The notes below the pieces were generated by a model. The model searched no databases. It saw only the letters and a program-made list of their open reading frames with translations, and was not told the origin of the DNA. Shown piece by piece: positions 20,228 through 29,950 of a DNA stretch of 45,415 nt. The stretch is from Chara braunii (taxonomy: Eukaryota; Streptophyta; Charophyceae; Charales; Characeae). Positions within the stretch are counted from its first letter, which is position 1. Each line of letters begins with the position of its first letter. The position numbers were made by a program, and so were the translations under genes. Location: the NCBI GenBank assembly GCA_003427395.1, contig BFEA01000425.1:876032-921446 (forward strand), written 5' to 3'.

Positions 20228-20344
20228 GGGATGCTGGACCCGGTTTCCAGCAGGTGCAGCTCCCCAACAATGGAACAAAGTCATCCAACAAAGGGGCGGA
20301 CCCCCACCTCTCGTCGATGCTGTGTTTTCTTAAGAAAAAAAAAA
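20228..20344 (+). repeat. Hairpin module, partial (H1 conserved)
   Basis: GGGATGCTGGACCCGGTTTCCAGCAGG is split here as H1 GCTGGA/TCCAGC plus the AGGTGCAGCTCCCC block. After that the sequence departs from other modules and H3 is not recognisable. It ends in an A-rich run near 20333-20344. Confidence 0.6.
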
Positions 20345-20739
20345 GAAACTTAGGCATGTGCTTCACTGTCGTCTCTTTGGAGAGGTTCCCTAAATTAAAG
20401 TACTTTCTGAGACACTTTTCTTTGCCCTGGAACTGCCCTGCACGCCAAAGAACAAATAAATCGGCATAGGCCTCCTTTTGGCTAGTGCCGCCAACCATTT
20501 TGCTCGGAAGGCCGAGCCCTGAAACATGCGCGGCATGCAAGCTGCAACTTGAAAAAGAACAGATGGGCAACGTACTGGTGGTTGAATTATCTGAACTGTG
20601 GCCCACTTCCTGTAATGAATTGTGGGGCTCCACTTAACGGCCCTTGTTGGGTAACTCCATCGCGAGGATGGGTTAAAAGAGGAATAGTTAGGATAGGTGA
20701 CATCTGGGATCAGACGTCCAAAGGCTAGCTATCCCCAAA
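20345..20739. other. Non-coding interval
   Basis: No gene or repeat recognised. Confidence 0.5.
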
Positions 20740-22095
20740 AGCTATAAGAACAAAGCTAAGCTATTGCCACCATTCGGGAGAAGCACTTGAAGAAATGATC
20801 GAAATGATCCCTTTGGACTGGTTTCGGATCCTATGCAAAGGCTCCAACATTCAGGAAAGTGACCGGGTGACAATTCGAGGGAGACCCCAATGGGTTGGCA
20901 ACATAGTTGACAGACACCTGACATAGTTGACAGACACCCGAATGGGGAATCCCTACTCAGTCTATTCAAACGGGGTCAGGATAACAAACTACATAGACCT
21001 CAACCAGAAATAATCGAATGGTTCAAAAACAATATGTTGTTCCGGATTAGAGTTGTACAACACAAAACTGAATGGCTGAGCTTTAAACAAAGTACACCAA
21101 TCACCAACCTCCCCTTTGATCCTATCTACTGGACCTGGTCTATCCCTATAGGAAAGGGAAGGAAGTGCACCCTACATACCCTATCTGTCAAATCTACCTA
21201 TAGAATGCTAAGAAAGAGGATCAATCTCGAAGACCAGGTGGAGGACAGATGGAGAAGACAATTAAACGTCAGCAACGAGGCATTGCGCCCAATCAGGTGG
21301 TTCCAAGGGATACGAGCTAGACCAGCTAAAGCGGCCTCCCTACAATGGCAAATAAACCACCGTTGCCTGCTGGCTCGCATCCAGAACGAATTTAGAAATC
21401 CAGGGAGAGCTATCCCCACTCTGCGGCTACTGCGGTGGAACAAGGTCCCCCGAAAAAAGGGTCACCGTGGAACATTGTCTTCTGGACTGCCCCATGGTGG
21501 CCCAATTGTGGCGTTGGTGGGACGCGGCATGGCATTACCTCACAGGAACACATATACCATGGGATATCAAAGTGATCCTGTTGGGGGAAAAGACACCACA
21601 AATGACCCAATGGATGCCCTTCATGTCCAACCTGTTCACCACCACACGACTTCCAATGCTTTTGGCTGCGTGGCGAATGAGGTGCGCACACGAACACAAG
21701 CAACACACGTTTGGGTATATGGAAACATGGGAAACAATCGCAGAAACAATCACAGTTAGTACACATGTGGCCTGGCAAGAGTTTCGAAACATGCGGACAA
21801 ACGAACCATATGCAGTCAAACGTAATAACCTCTCACACAACTTCCGCACGTTATGGGTGGATAACGAACAGAGACTCTGTGAACTGGACCCGGACGACTA
21901 TCTGCGATGGAACCAATGGTTGTTAACGGAACTTCGATGGGAACGCCTGACCCGAGATCACTTTCATATCCCCTTCCAAGCGACTAATTTCGTCTCGGTT
22001 CCAACATAGCAGTCTGCACTCTCGGATCTCATGGTCCCTCGCACCCCTGCTCCAATGACCCCAAAGGCCCCTGCCCCTAATGTGCGTGAGCCCCA
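20740..22095 (+). pseudogene. LINE-B remnant 2
   Basis: Frames in order: IPLDWFRILCKGSNI (about 20808), LFRIRVVQHKTEWLSFK (21037), TLSVKSTYRMLRKRINLEDQ (21177), IRWFQGIRARPAKAASLQWQ, then in other frames the zinc region VEHCLLDCPMVAQLWRWWDA (21464) and a long tail to VPT (22009). At least two frameshifts occur between 21370 and 21470. A 19-bp tandem duplication (ACATAGTTGACAGACACC) sits at 20902-20938. The RT core is absent. The tail differs from LINE-A after the zinc region, so I treat it as a sister family. Confidence 0.82.
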
Positions 22096-22118
22096 CTGCA
22101 CCCTACATACCCTATCTG

Positions 22119-22150
<32 letters not shown>

Positions 22151-23194
22151 CTCACACCCCCGTCAGTGTTAGCGGTGCTGATAAGAGCAGACACCGCTAA
22201 CACCTGGGGGGGAGATCCATCTATTCGTGGGGAGCGACACCTGCTAGAAAACGGGTCTAGCGTCCCTTACATGGGCAAAATTCAAACTATATCAGACAAA
22301 CAGAAATCTACCTATAAAATGCTAAGAAAGAGGATCAATCTCGAAGACCAGGTGGAGGACAGATGGAAGGGACAGTTAAACGTCAACAACGAGGCATTGC
22401 GCCCGATCAAGTGGTTCCAAGGGATATGAGCTAGACTAGCTAAAGCGGTCTCCCTACAATGGCAAATAAACCACCGTTGCCTCTGGCTCGCATCCAGAAC
22501 GAATTTAGAAATCCAGGGAGAGTTATCCCCACTCTGCAGCTACTGCGGTGGAACAAGGTCCCCCAAAAGAAGGGCCACCGTGGATTCGGTGTGGAACATT
22601 GTCTTCTGGACTGCCCCATGGTGGCCCAATTCTGGAGTTGTTGGGACGCGGCATGGCATTACCTCACAGGAACACATATAGCATGTGATATCAAAGTGAT
22701 CCTGTTGGGGGAAAAGACACTACAAATGACCCAATGGACGCCCTTCATGTCCAACCTGTTCACCACCACACGGCTTCCAATGCCTTTGGCAGTGTGGCGA
22801 ATGAGGTGCGCACACGAACACAAGCAACACACGTTTGGGTATATGGAAACACGGGCAACAATCGCGGAAACAATCATAGCCAGTACACATGTGGCCTGGC
22901 AGGAGCTTCAAAACATGCTGACAAACGAACCAGATGCAGTCAAATGTAATAACCTCAACACACAACTTCCACACGTTATGGGTGGATAACGAACAAAGAC
23001 GCTGTGAACTGGACCCGAACAACTATCTGCGATGGAAACAATGGTTGTTAACGGAACCCCGATGGGAACGCCTGCCCCGGGACCAGTTTCATATCCCCTT
23101 CGAACCGACTAATTTCATCTTGGTTCCAACATAGCAGTCTGCACTCTCGGGTCTCATGCTCCCTCGCACCCCCTGCTCCAGTGACCCCAAAGGC
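22096..23194 (+). pseudogene. LINE-B remnant 3, tandem duplicate of remnant 2
   Basis: Starting at TGCACCCTACATACCCTATC (22097), this repeats 21166-22080 of the preceding copy at high but imperfect identity: STYKMLRKRINLEDQVEDRW, IKWFQGI, VEHCLLDCPMVAQFW, and the same 3' flank GCAGTCTGCACTCTCGG. A reverse-oriented LINE-A/SINE module (22119-22275) interrupts it. The repeat continues past the LINE stop into the same flank, so it is a segmental tandem duplication (or an assembly of two alleles or loci in series) rather than a second insertion. It ends at the gap. Confidence 0.8.
22119..22290 (-). mobile_element. LINE-A 3' end / SINE insertion, antisense
   Basis: A T-run (22119-22147), then on the minus strand H3 GTTAGCGGTG with CACCGCTAAC around CTGCTCTTAT, and H1 GCTAGA with TCTAGC: compensatory changes against GCTGGA/TCCAGC elsewhere. 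Sequence up to about 22290 (TCTGATATAG read on minus) resembles LINE-A 3' UTR upstream of the module, so this is a very short 5'-truncated LINE-A or a SINE with that tail. It is absent from the parallel place in LINE-B remnant 2. A target duplication is not evident. Confidence 0.8.
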
Positions 23195-23260
23195 NNNNNN
23201 NNNNNNNNNNNNNNNNNNNNNNNNNNNNNNNNNNNNNNNNNNNNNNNNNNNNNNNNNNNN
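23195..23260. other. Assembly gap (66 N)
   Basis: A run of N is followed directly by clipped adapter sequence, so the join across it is unreliable. Confidence 1.
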
Positions 23261-23293
23261 TCTTATACACATCTAGATGTGTATAAGAGACAG
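23261..23293. other. Nextera mate-pair junction adapter, left-clipped (contaminant)
   Basis: TCTTATACACATCT followed by the complete 19-nt reverse-complement mosaic end. The first five bases are lost to the N run. Confidence 0.97.
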
Positions 23294-24553
23294 CCCCTAC
23301 ACCCCCTCTACTACTCAACCACCAACCACCAACCACTTTCTTCTCTCCCCCTCCTCCCTCCCCTCCACCCTGATGCTGATTGCCGACCAAGCAAGGACTC
23401 CCTCCCTCTCAAGGAGTACCACGCATCAATTACGACCCTAGCGACGGAGGAACAACAAAGGGTAACAAAGGCAGCACAAGGAAGGGGCATGAAGCATGAA
23501 GACCAAAGCCACACCTTCCACACCTTCTTCAGTCGCAGGTCACCTGGACAAAAAGGGACGAACGACTTAAAATTGGGGAGCTTACAACAGTACCAGGACT
23601 TGTGGAGGTCAGACAGGGGTTGGGGTGCTGAGGGGGTGGGCGGGTGCAGCACCCCTTCATGGGACTATGATTGCTGACTGGACAGCCTGGCACAACGCGA
23701 CACAACTACAAATGTGATACACTGGGACACTGGGACAATAGGCTATAATATACAGTGGTAAGGGTTTATTAGGAGGGTGGCCACAGGGGGCCCGTTGGGG
23801 CTGTAGCCTCATGCCCCCACATTGTTGAATAAAGAACACAAAAGACATGAGATTGAGTCAGTAAGCGCGGGAGCCTGGGTGGGTGGGATCAAATGGTTTT
23901 GGGGATGGTGGGGATGGTGGGGATAGGTGAGGATAGGTGGGGATAGGTGGGGATAGGTGATGACTAAGGAAGATCCACATAACCATGATAACACCTTACT
24001 GCACACTGACACAACACGACACAAGAATGCAGTCCAAGTTATGGCAAAAGGAGGAACGACGGACAGCAGGGTTTAAGGGTTTAAGGGTTTATGGACTTAT
24101 GGGTGTAAGGGGTTAAGGGCGTAAAGAGATCTGCCATAACACTTGGGCTCATTGGCCGCATATTTGCGCTGGATAGAATTAGCCCACTGACAAATTGACT
24201 GGTATACATGCATGTTGCGTAGGAAACACAATTAGGACCCCAATTAGGATAACAGTTAGGAACATTCTTAACCACATCTTATATAGCACATCACGATACG
24301 AAGCAAGAAACACACGCAGGAGTACCCTCAACAGACACAAATATAACAACATGATATGGCAACGGCAAGATAAATAGTACACAAACAGTAAGTGACTCTC
24401 AACAGGTTAGGCTAACAACATCATAAGTGATAGTTCACTGAATACTCCATTACAAAAGATCTGATAAAGCGTTGGGACACTCACTCCCCCGTCCCTCATG
24501 CATACTAACAAACCATGCTTACACTACCTTTGTTTCTCATACTGTATTATACA
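23294..24553. other. Non-coding interval with minisatellite and telomere-like phrases
   Basis: No gene is seen. A G-rich 10-11-bp minisatellite (GGGGATGGT then GGGGATAGGT units) lies at about 23894-23960. Three GGGTTTA(A) units resembling degenerate telomeric repeat lie at about 24069-24092, followed by GGGTGTAAGGGGTTAAGGG. The remainder is AT-rich and featureless. Confidence 0.6.
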
Positions 24554-24613
24554 GGGACGTTGGACCCAATTTCCAGCAGGTGCTGCTCCCCACCAATAGA
24601 TGGAGCCTCCCCG
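24554..24613 (+). repeat. Hairpin module, truncated after H2
   Basis: H1 GTTGGA with TCCAGC (one G-U) and H2 GCTCC with GGAGC are intact. The sequence then passes directly into LINE-A coding sequence, so a LINE-A copy appears to abut or interrupt it. Confidence 0.75.
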
Positions 24614-24619
24614 ATGATG

Positions 24620-26628
24620 ATAGTAATAAATAATGTAGTGCTGGCCACAATATGGTATAAATCGGTATTGTGGCCGCTCGGTGATTTATCCCAGAAAGCA
24701 CTGAAGAGGAAAGTGGCGGCCTACCTATGGCGGGGCGATAGCGAAAACACAAAGGTCATCAGCCGAGAGGCGTGGGACTCTGTAGTGCAGCCAAGAACCA
24801 AAGGAGGACTGACTATTCTGGATCCGGTGACGCAAGTGCTGGCACTGTTGGTTCAATGGGTGATACAGCTGATCTTCGAAACCACTTTAGTATGGAGACC
24901 TTCGGCTTATGAACAACTAACACGCCTGGTTAGACAACCCCCCCATCAGTACATCCTTTAAATTGGCTGGATGATCGCTATTGGACAGTCCCCCGGGCAG
25001 CTAGAGGGACTGCACGAACAAAGCCCGACGTTTGGCTTGACTTACCAAATGACGACTTTTGGCCCAGGCTTCTGAAGACATGGAGACGACTCCCCCTACC
25101 ACAACGACCGCCACCGGAACGGTGGGAGGAAGTGGCCAGACAACCCCTCTTTGGAAACTCCCATCTAACCAACCCCTTCGGCAGTATATTCTGTAGCTTC
25201 GAGTCTCCGTGGAAGGGCTGGGTAAAGAATGGAGTCACGAGGGTTGGAGATCTGTGGGATGATGAGATAAAGGACTGAAAAAACCTGGACCAAATGAGGG
25301 AGAGACTGAGATACTGCCATAATGTAGAGAAACTTGGGAACTATCACGGAGGCCCTCCCGATTGGGTGGCGGTCTATCTTGAGAAAAGGACGTAAACTCC
25401 GGGAAGGGGACTGGGTGGGCCGGACAGAGAACCCCGGACAGGCGGGGCAGATCCACCTCGTGCGACAGGAAGATGCCCTGGTTGAATGGTTTACAATAGG
25501 AAGAAGAGGAGAGCTAAGGTGCAGCCGCGACCCTTTTGTATGGGTTCAGCACGATCACCTGTTCAGGATCTGCACAATTGGAGAAGGGGAGGAACGACGA
25601 GCATTTATGCCCGAGACACCACTTTTTGAACTCCCAATGGACCCATTGGAATGGCAATGGGTACCCCCGGAAAGGGCCAAAGCCTGCACCACGAAACCCG
25701 TACTCTTTCTAGTCTCACAGTGAAAGGCACCTATAGGATGCTTAGAGCCCGCCGAGAACTGAAAGATGTGATAATTGACAGGTGGCAGAAACACCTCAAC
25801 GTGGATAGACACCTGATAACACCGATACGGTGGTTTCAAGATTGCAAGTGCAGGCCAGCAAAAATCACCTCACTTCAATGGCAAATTGCTCACCGCTGCC
25901 TCCCCACCAACAATTGGTTGATTGACCATACACAGTTGGAACAACAAGGCAGAGCCCTACCATGGTGCACACGTTGCCTGCAGGGATTTCCGGCCAGGAA
26001 AAGGCCGGAAACAATCGAACATATCTTTCTGCAGTGCCCGACTGTCATCCTAACATGGAGATGGTGGGATAGGATTTGGAGACTGATGACTCCAAATCAA
26101 GCATGGCCCTCGGATTGGAGAGCGATTCTCTTAGGCTTTCACCCATCCTCACAAAATGATACATTTGAAAGAAATATGTTCTCATTGGGAAGGAAGACAG
26201 TCTTGTGGATTTTGTGGTGGCAACGCTGTGCGCTAGTATTAGAAGGGAATAGGGTGGAGGGAGAGGAAAGAAGGGACCTTTTTAAAACCCATTTCCAATT
26301 GGAGTCGATGCAGAGGTGGAATGAAACTAAGAGAACTCTAGACACCCTCCACACAGGCAATGACATATTGAATAAAATTACTCAGTTCGCTGAAGAATGG
26401 TTAGGGGGGAGAAGGGAGGGATGGGTAGGGAGGGTTTACTGGTCAGGAGAGAAGAATGGGGCAGACATAGAAAGCGTGATGGGCACACGTATCGAAGTCC
26501 CCCGGGACTACCACCTCTCCTTCAAAAACTGGATGGATATGGATCCCAGCATCCCCCTGCGACCCGCAGAAGACTTCTCAGATCCCTTTCCACCACACCT
26601 GCTGGCTCTGGAGGAATGGCTCGGATGA
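24620..26628 (+). pseudogene. LINE-A remnant 3 (longest: post-RT region to C terminus)
   Basis: It starts in the region after the RT catalytic core: LATIWYKSVLWPLGDLSQKA, KRKVAAYLWRG, KGGLTILDP (24640-24961). It continues through RTKPDVWLDLPNDDFWPRLL, LPLPQRPPPERWEEVARQPL, PFGSIFCSFESPW (24990-25230), then in another frame ALPIGWRSILRKGRKLREGD to FELPMDPLEWQW (25334-25720). The 325-codon frame 25651-26628 has LTVKGTYRMLRARREL, WQKHLNV, KITSLQWQIAHRCLPTNNWL, the intact zinc region CTRCLQGF-PETIEHIFLQC and the tail SFKNWMDMDPSIPLRPAEDF. A stop near 24959 and frameshifts near 25280 and 25650 disable it. It gives the fullest LINE-A protein outline in the window. Confidence 0.87.
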
Positions 26629-27145
26629 AGAGTGGTCAGACAAAGGCAAATATCATCTGGCAAAGGCGGGCGAAAGGTGGTTCCTTCGGATATCCACAGA
26701 ACACTGAACGGAACAGAAGGTTCCTTGGTGCAGGAATAGAGGGTGTAACCAGTCCTTCAGCAGTAGAAATCTGGCGCCAAGTGCAGGGCGAAGAGGTTAC
26801 CCCCGCAGTCTGTATATCGATGTTTTTTTTTTTTTTTTTTTTTTTTTTCCTAACGCATTCTGTGTCAGGGGTATCTCGAAATAGAGTGGAGACGCAGGGA
26901 CCCTCTGGTGCCCCCCAGTGGCCCCAAGGTGTCGACAGGACTAGGGACAGCAGATTTGGTGGATATAGACACATAACTTTTCACAACCTGCTCATTAGCA
27001 GGCACTTTCCAGTTCCTCTTTCAAAATGTCCTGCGCAGTCAATCCCCTGGTTTCCAGGGTGATCAATGCTGGCAGGAATCCCCCTCTTCATTGCTTCTCA
27101 GATGTCCTTCATTCTCTCAGATGTCCTAAATCCATACTCTATATA
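26629..27145 (+). other. LINE-A 3' UTR of remnant 3, interrupted
   Basis: ATCTGGCGCC (about 26770) and GTCAATCCCCTGG (about 27038) are the conserved 3' UTR phrases. Between them lies about 200 bp foreign to other LINE-A copies, starting with a T-run (26823-26848): a minus-strand A-tailed insertion of unknown family ending near 27010. No target duplication is seen. Confidence 0.65.
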
Positions 27146-27290
27146 TGGGACGCTGGACCTGTTTTTCAGCAGGTGACGCTCCCCACCAATAGATGGAGCC
27201 TCTCCCCAGGTGGTAGTGGTGTCTGCTCTCATCAGCACCTCTATCACTAGCGAGGGTGTGTTGTAAAGAAAAAAAAAAAAAAAAAAAAAA
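27146..27290 (+). repeat. 3' hairpin module of LINE-A with A-tail
   Basis: H1 is GCTGGA with TTCAGC (G-U in place of G-C), H2 GCTCC/GGAGC, H3 GTGGTAGTGGTG with CAGCACCTCTATCAC around CTGCTCTCAT, then an A-run to 27290. The next LINE-A fragment starts within about 20 bp of this tail. Confidence 0.83.
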
Positions 27291-27310
27291 GATAGTGGTA
27301 AAAAAAAAAA

Positions 27311-28295
27311 ACCTAACGACTGGATTATAGACAGATCGTCACTCGAACAAAGGGGTTTAACACTTCCTTGGTGCAAATTCTGTTCCACCGTCTTCCCCGC
27401 CAGGAAATTCCCGGAGACAATTGAGCACATTTTTTTACAATGCCCTGGTGCGGTTTGGCTAAGGAGGTGGTGGGGTAGGATTTGGAGTCAACTTGACACC
27501 TCCTGTCCATGACCGTGGGATTGGAGAGCTATCCTTTGTGAAGCATGACACCCAGCGCAGTTAGACACCTTCTCACAAAACCTATTCAAGATAGGACGAA
27601 GGGCAGTGTTGTGGGCCCTATGGTGGAGACGCTGCACCCATAATATGAAAAACGTCAGACTGGATGGACCAGAATTCACAGACACTATCAAACAACAGGT
27701 ACAAGCGGACATCACCTCACAGTGGGAATCGGTGAAAATCATGTTCTCAACCCTTCACTCCACAAAAGAAATTCAACAAATTATCCAACAATTCAGTGGC
27801 AACTGGCTTGGGGGAGCAAACGGGGGAAAACTGGGGGTAGTGAAAAAGAGTGAGACACACGGAGAAGATTAGAAGAAGCCAGCTCTGCTTCCATGAATGT
27901 ACGGACCCCTCAATCGTTCTTCGACCCCCTTCAGACTTCTCGGACCCTTTCCCACCACCCTCGATGAGCCTGGTAGAGCAGAACTTCTTTGGGTAGTGGG
28001 AAACACATGGGGAATCTTTGGAGGTGTTGATGCTCAAGGAAGCATAGATAGGGCACAACTTGACAGTATGGTAACAACGGAATATCAAAGTATAGATGGT
28101 AAACAAGAACAGGTATAGAAAGGGGGCGGTGTTAGAAGGAAGAAGGTGCAGATGACACAGCACCAGGAGTAGATAGATAATTTTTGGCTCCCTGACTAAG
28201 GGAGAACATGACTAACTTGCATCTGCAAAGGTTCCAAAAGTTGAAGCTCTCCTGTAGGTACTTGGTGGAAGTTTCAAAAAATAACCGCTGCTATT
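27311..28295 (+). pseudogene. LINE-A remnant 4
   Basis: Directly after the A-tail of remnant 3, the reading begins DWIIDRSSLEQRGLTLPWC. The zinc region is CKFCSTVF-PETIEHIFLQC (intact), then RRWWGRIW. Two stops (about 27512 and 27548) precede a second open stretch (RRAVLWALWWRRCTHNMKNV, WLGGANGGKLG) ending at TAG 27870. The tail FSDPFPP is recognisable near 27938. The 3' UTR carries the SINE at 28309-28445 and ends in the module at 28704-28842. Starting in the zinc region next to another A-tail suggests a 5'-truncated insertion into that tail. Confidence 0.83.
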
Positions 28296-28308
28296 ACAAA
28301 TGCATATC

Positions 28309-28445
28309 CCATAGCCGGGTAATGGCCCCGGTATCTTAAAACTTTCAAAAATCCTATGTAAATTTCCATATGGGACGCTGGGCCCGGTTCCCAGCACGTG
28401 CTGCTCCCCATGAATAGATTGGAGCCTTGTTCCCCCCCAAAAAAA
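28309..28445 (+). mobile_element. SINE (short hairpin family) with target-site duplication
   Basis: The flanks TATTACAAATGCATATC (28292-28308) and TATCACAAATGCATATC (28446-28462) are a 17-bp target duplication with one mismatch, which fixes both ends. Inside, the 5' hairpin CCGGG/CCCGG lies in GCCGGGTAATGGCCCCGG, then a linker, H1 GCTGGG/CCCAGC, H2 GCTCC/GGAGC, a C-run and a short A-tail. H3 is lacking. It has no coding sequence and no tRNA boxes. The 5' hairpin phrase recurs at about 33655 and 40008 upstream of the same module, defining a family. Confidence 0.87.
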
Positions 28446-28462
28446 TATCACAAATGCATATC

Positions 28463-28703
28463 TGTTCACACAATAAAAAAACATTGGTAGACATCATAAG
28501 GAATTGACAGTCGAGACTGGGGCTGGTAGGGGGAGGGAGAAACTAGTGTGCAGCGGTAGTATCTGGCGTCGGATTCGAGGTGAAGAGGTTCCCCTTTCCT
28601 TCCAATATCCTGCTCAGTCAATCCCCTTGTCCCCAGGGTAATCAATGCTGGCTGGAATCTCCCACAATTGATTTTCTGATGTACTCCAAATTCAGCCTAT
28701 ACA
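28463..28703 (+). other. LINE-A 3' UTR of remnant 4
   Basis: Contains the conserved ATCTGGCGTCGGATTCGAGG, CAGTCAATCCCC and CTGATGTACTCCAAATTC phrases in the same order as at 17860-18290. Confidence 0.75.
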
Positions 28704-28842
28704 TGGGACACTGGACCTGTTTTCCAGTAGGTGATGCTCCCCACCAATAGATGGAGCCTCTCCCCAGGTGCTAGTGGTGTCTGCTCTTATCAACACCACT
28801 AACACTAGTGGGGGCGTGTTCAAAAAAAAAAAAAAAAAAAAA
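28704..28842 (+). repeat. 3' hairpin module of LINE-A with A-tail
   Basis: H1 ACTGGA/TCCAGT, a compensated change at the outer pair relative to GCTGGA/TCCAGC. H2 GCTCC/GGAGC and H3 GTGCTAGTGGTG with CAACACCACTAACAC follow, then an A-run to 28842. Confidence 0.87.
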
Positions 28843-28939
28843 CCTGCGTCATGGGAAAAATAGTGTGGCCAGAATTGCGGTCCAATGCATTGGAGCGGCT
28901 TAAGTTTCAGGAAATATTTGGCCAACAAGACCGTGCTCT

Positions 28940-29115
28940 GATCACACTGGCAAAGAGGATTGGAATGATGGCAAAGAGGATTGGAATGAGTGTCGAAATC
29001 TGGACGTGTTTGTCACGAGGTGCAGAAAACTGTGATTGATCTGCTTTTCTGCATCTCTGCATGGAACACATCCAGATTCAGACACTTATTCCAATCCTCC
29101 TTGCCAGTGGGATCT
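28940..29115. mobile_element. Foldback element F1
   Basis: The left arm (GATCACACTGGCAAAGAGGA onward to GTGCAGAAAA, about 28940-29030) pairs with the right arm (TTTTCTGCATC to CCAGTGGGATC, about 29044-29115) around a short loop. The left arm alone carries an internal tandem duplication of about 21 bp (TGGCAAAGAGGATTGGAATG), so it is longer. No coding capacity. Confidence 0.7.
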
Positions 29116-29217
29116 GGCCCAAACATGGAAGCAACTGCGGAACGTGCTCTGACCTTCTAAAATGAAAACAAAATGAAAACAAAGCAAAAACTGCGCCTAG
29201 CTCGTGAAGAAAAAAAT

Positions 29218-29545
29218 CTTGAATCTGCAGTGGAGCGTTGCCTATTGGACTATTCTCCGATCTCATGTTCATTCTCCAAAACCAAGGGTGAAAGGGGCAG
29301 CTAGGAGAGATTTAGCATTGGATAATTTTTGGGCAACATTATTGAAAATCTGGCGAGAGCTACCTTTACCCAATAGGTCCCCGCCTTCTAGATATGAGGA
29401 AGTACTACGGCAACCCATTTTTGGCAATCGATGAATTACTGACCCAAATGGTAGAGTTTTTATAAGCTCTGCATCTCCATGGTCTACATGGGTTAGGAAT
29501 GGAGTAGTAAGAATTAAGGATGTGTGGGATCCAGTGAGAAAGAGT
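29218..29545 (+). pseudogene. LINE-A remnant 5 (internal fragment)
   Basis: The reading is RRDLALDNFWATLLKIWREL, PLPNRSPPSRYEEVLRQPIF, then past one stop DPNGRVFISSASPWSTWVRN and VVRIKDVW. This aligns with 25040-25250 of remnant 3 (DDFWPRLLKTWRRLPLPQRP, WVKNGVTRVGDLW). It is cut at 29545 by a tRNA-like SINE head. Confidence 0.78.
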
Positions 29546-29547
29546 TG

Positions 29548-29682
29548 CTCAGTTGGTAAGGCGTTCAAGCGACACTAAGGAGGTCGTGGGTTCAACTCCC
29601 ATTGCCCCCACGATAGTGCCTGTGGCATGCTTGGCGTCTTACCTTCAAGACGGCCAGTTGGTAAAAAGCAAGTGGCACTGCG
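29548..29682 (+). mobile_element. tRNA-derived SINE head 1 of cluster
   Basis: A-box-like TTGCTCAGTTGG and B-box GGGTTCAACTCCC are tRNA-like in order and spacing, but acceptor and anticodon stems do not pair well. Its body CCTGTGGCATGCTTGG resembles that of the SINE at 5500. Confidence 0.6.
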
Positions 29683-29756
29683 TGGTAGCTCAGTGGACAG
29701 AGCTCTGGTGTTGCAACGGGGAGGTTGCGGGCTCAACTTTGTCAGCCCGCAATTTC
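29683..29756 (+). mobile_element. tRNA-derived SINE head 2 of cluster
   Basis: A box TAGCTCAGTGGA and a degenerate B box GGGCTCAACTTTG. A GCGGGCT/AGCCCGC pair around the B box gives a modified T arm. Treated as tRNA-derived rather than functional because the acceptor stem is not formed. Confidence 0.55.
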
Positions 29757-29842
29757 CCCCGAGCACAATTGGTTGGTGTAGATTGCACCCCACATACTTG
29801 TCCGAGCCTGGCATAGCACCTTTACAGACTAATAAACCTCAA

Positions 29843-29902
29843 TTATAGCTCAGTGGGTTGAGCTCTGATATCATAACTTGGAGGTCTCGGGTTGAACTCC
29901 AA
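29843..29902 (+). mobile_element. tRNA-derived SINE head 3 of cluster
   Basis: A box TAGCTCAGTGGG and B box GGGTTGAACTCC, with a CAT-containing anticodon-like loop (ATCATAA). It is followed by a short ACATAAC-type microsatellite to about 29936. No cloverleaf closes fully. Confidence 0.55.
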
Positions 29903-29950
29903 TACACATAACACATAACACATAACTCATAGCTCATAATTGACGTGCGG

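Noticed and set aside
22119-22290. Target duplication around the antisense module in LINE-B
   Set aside because: Possible CTAT matches on both sides are too short and inexact to claim.
23894-23960. CRISPR-like array
   Set aside because: Units are 10-11 bp without spacers; it is a minisatellite in a eukaryotic context.
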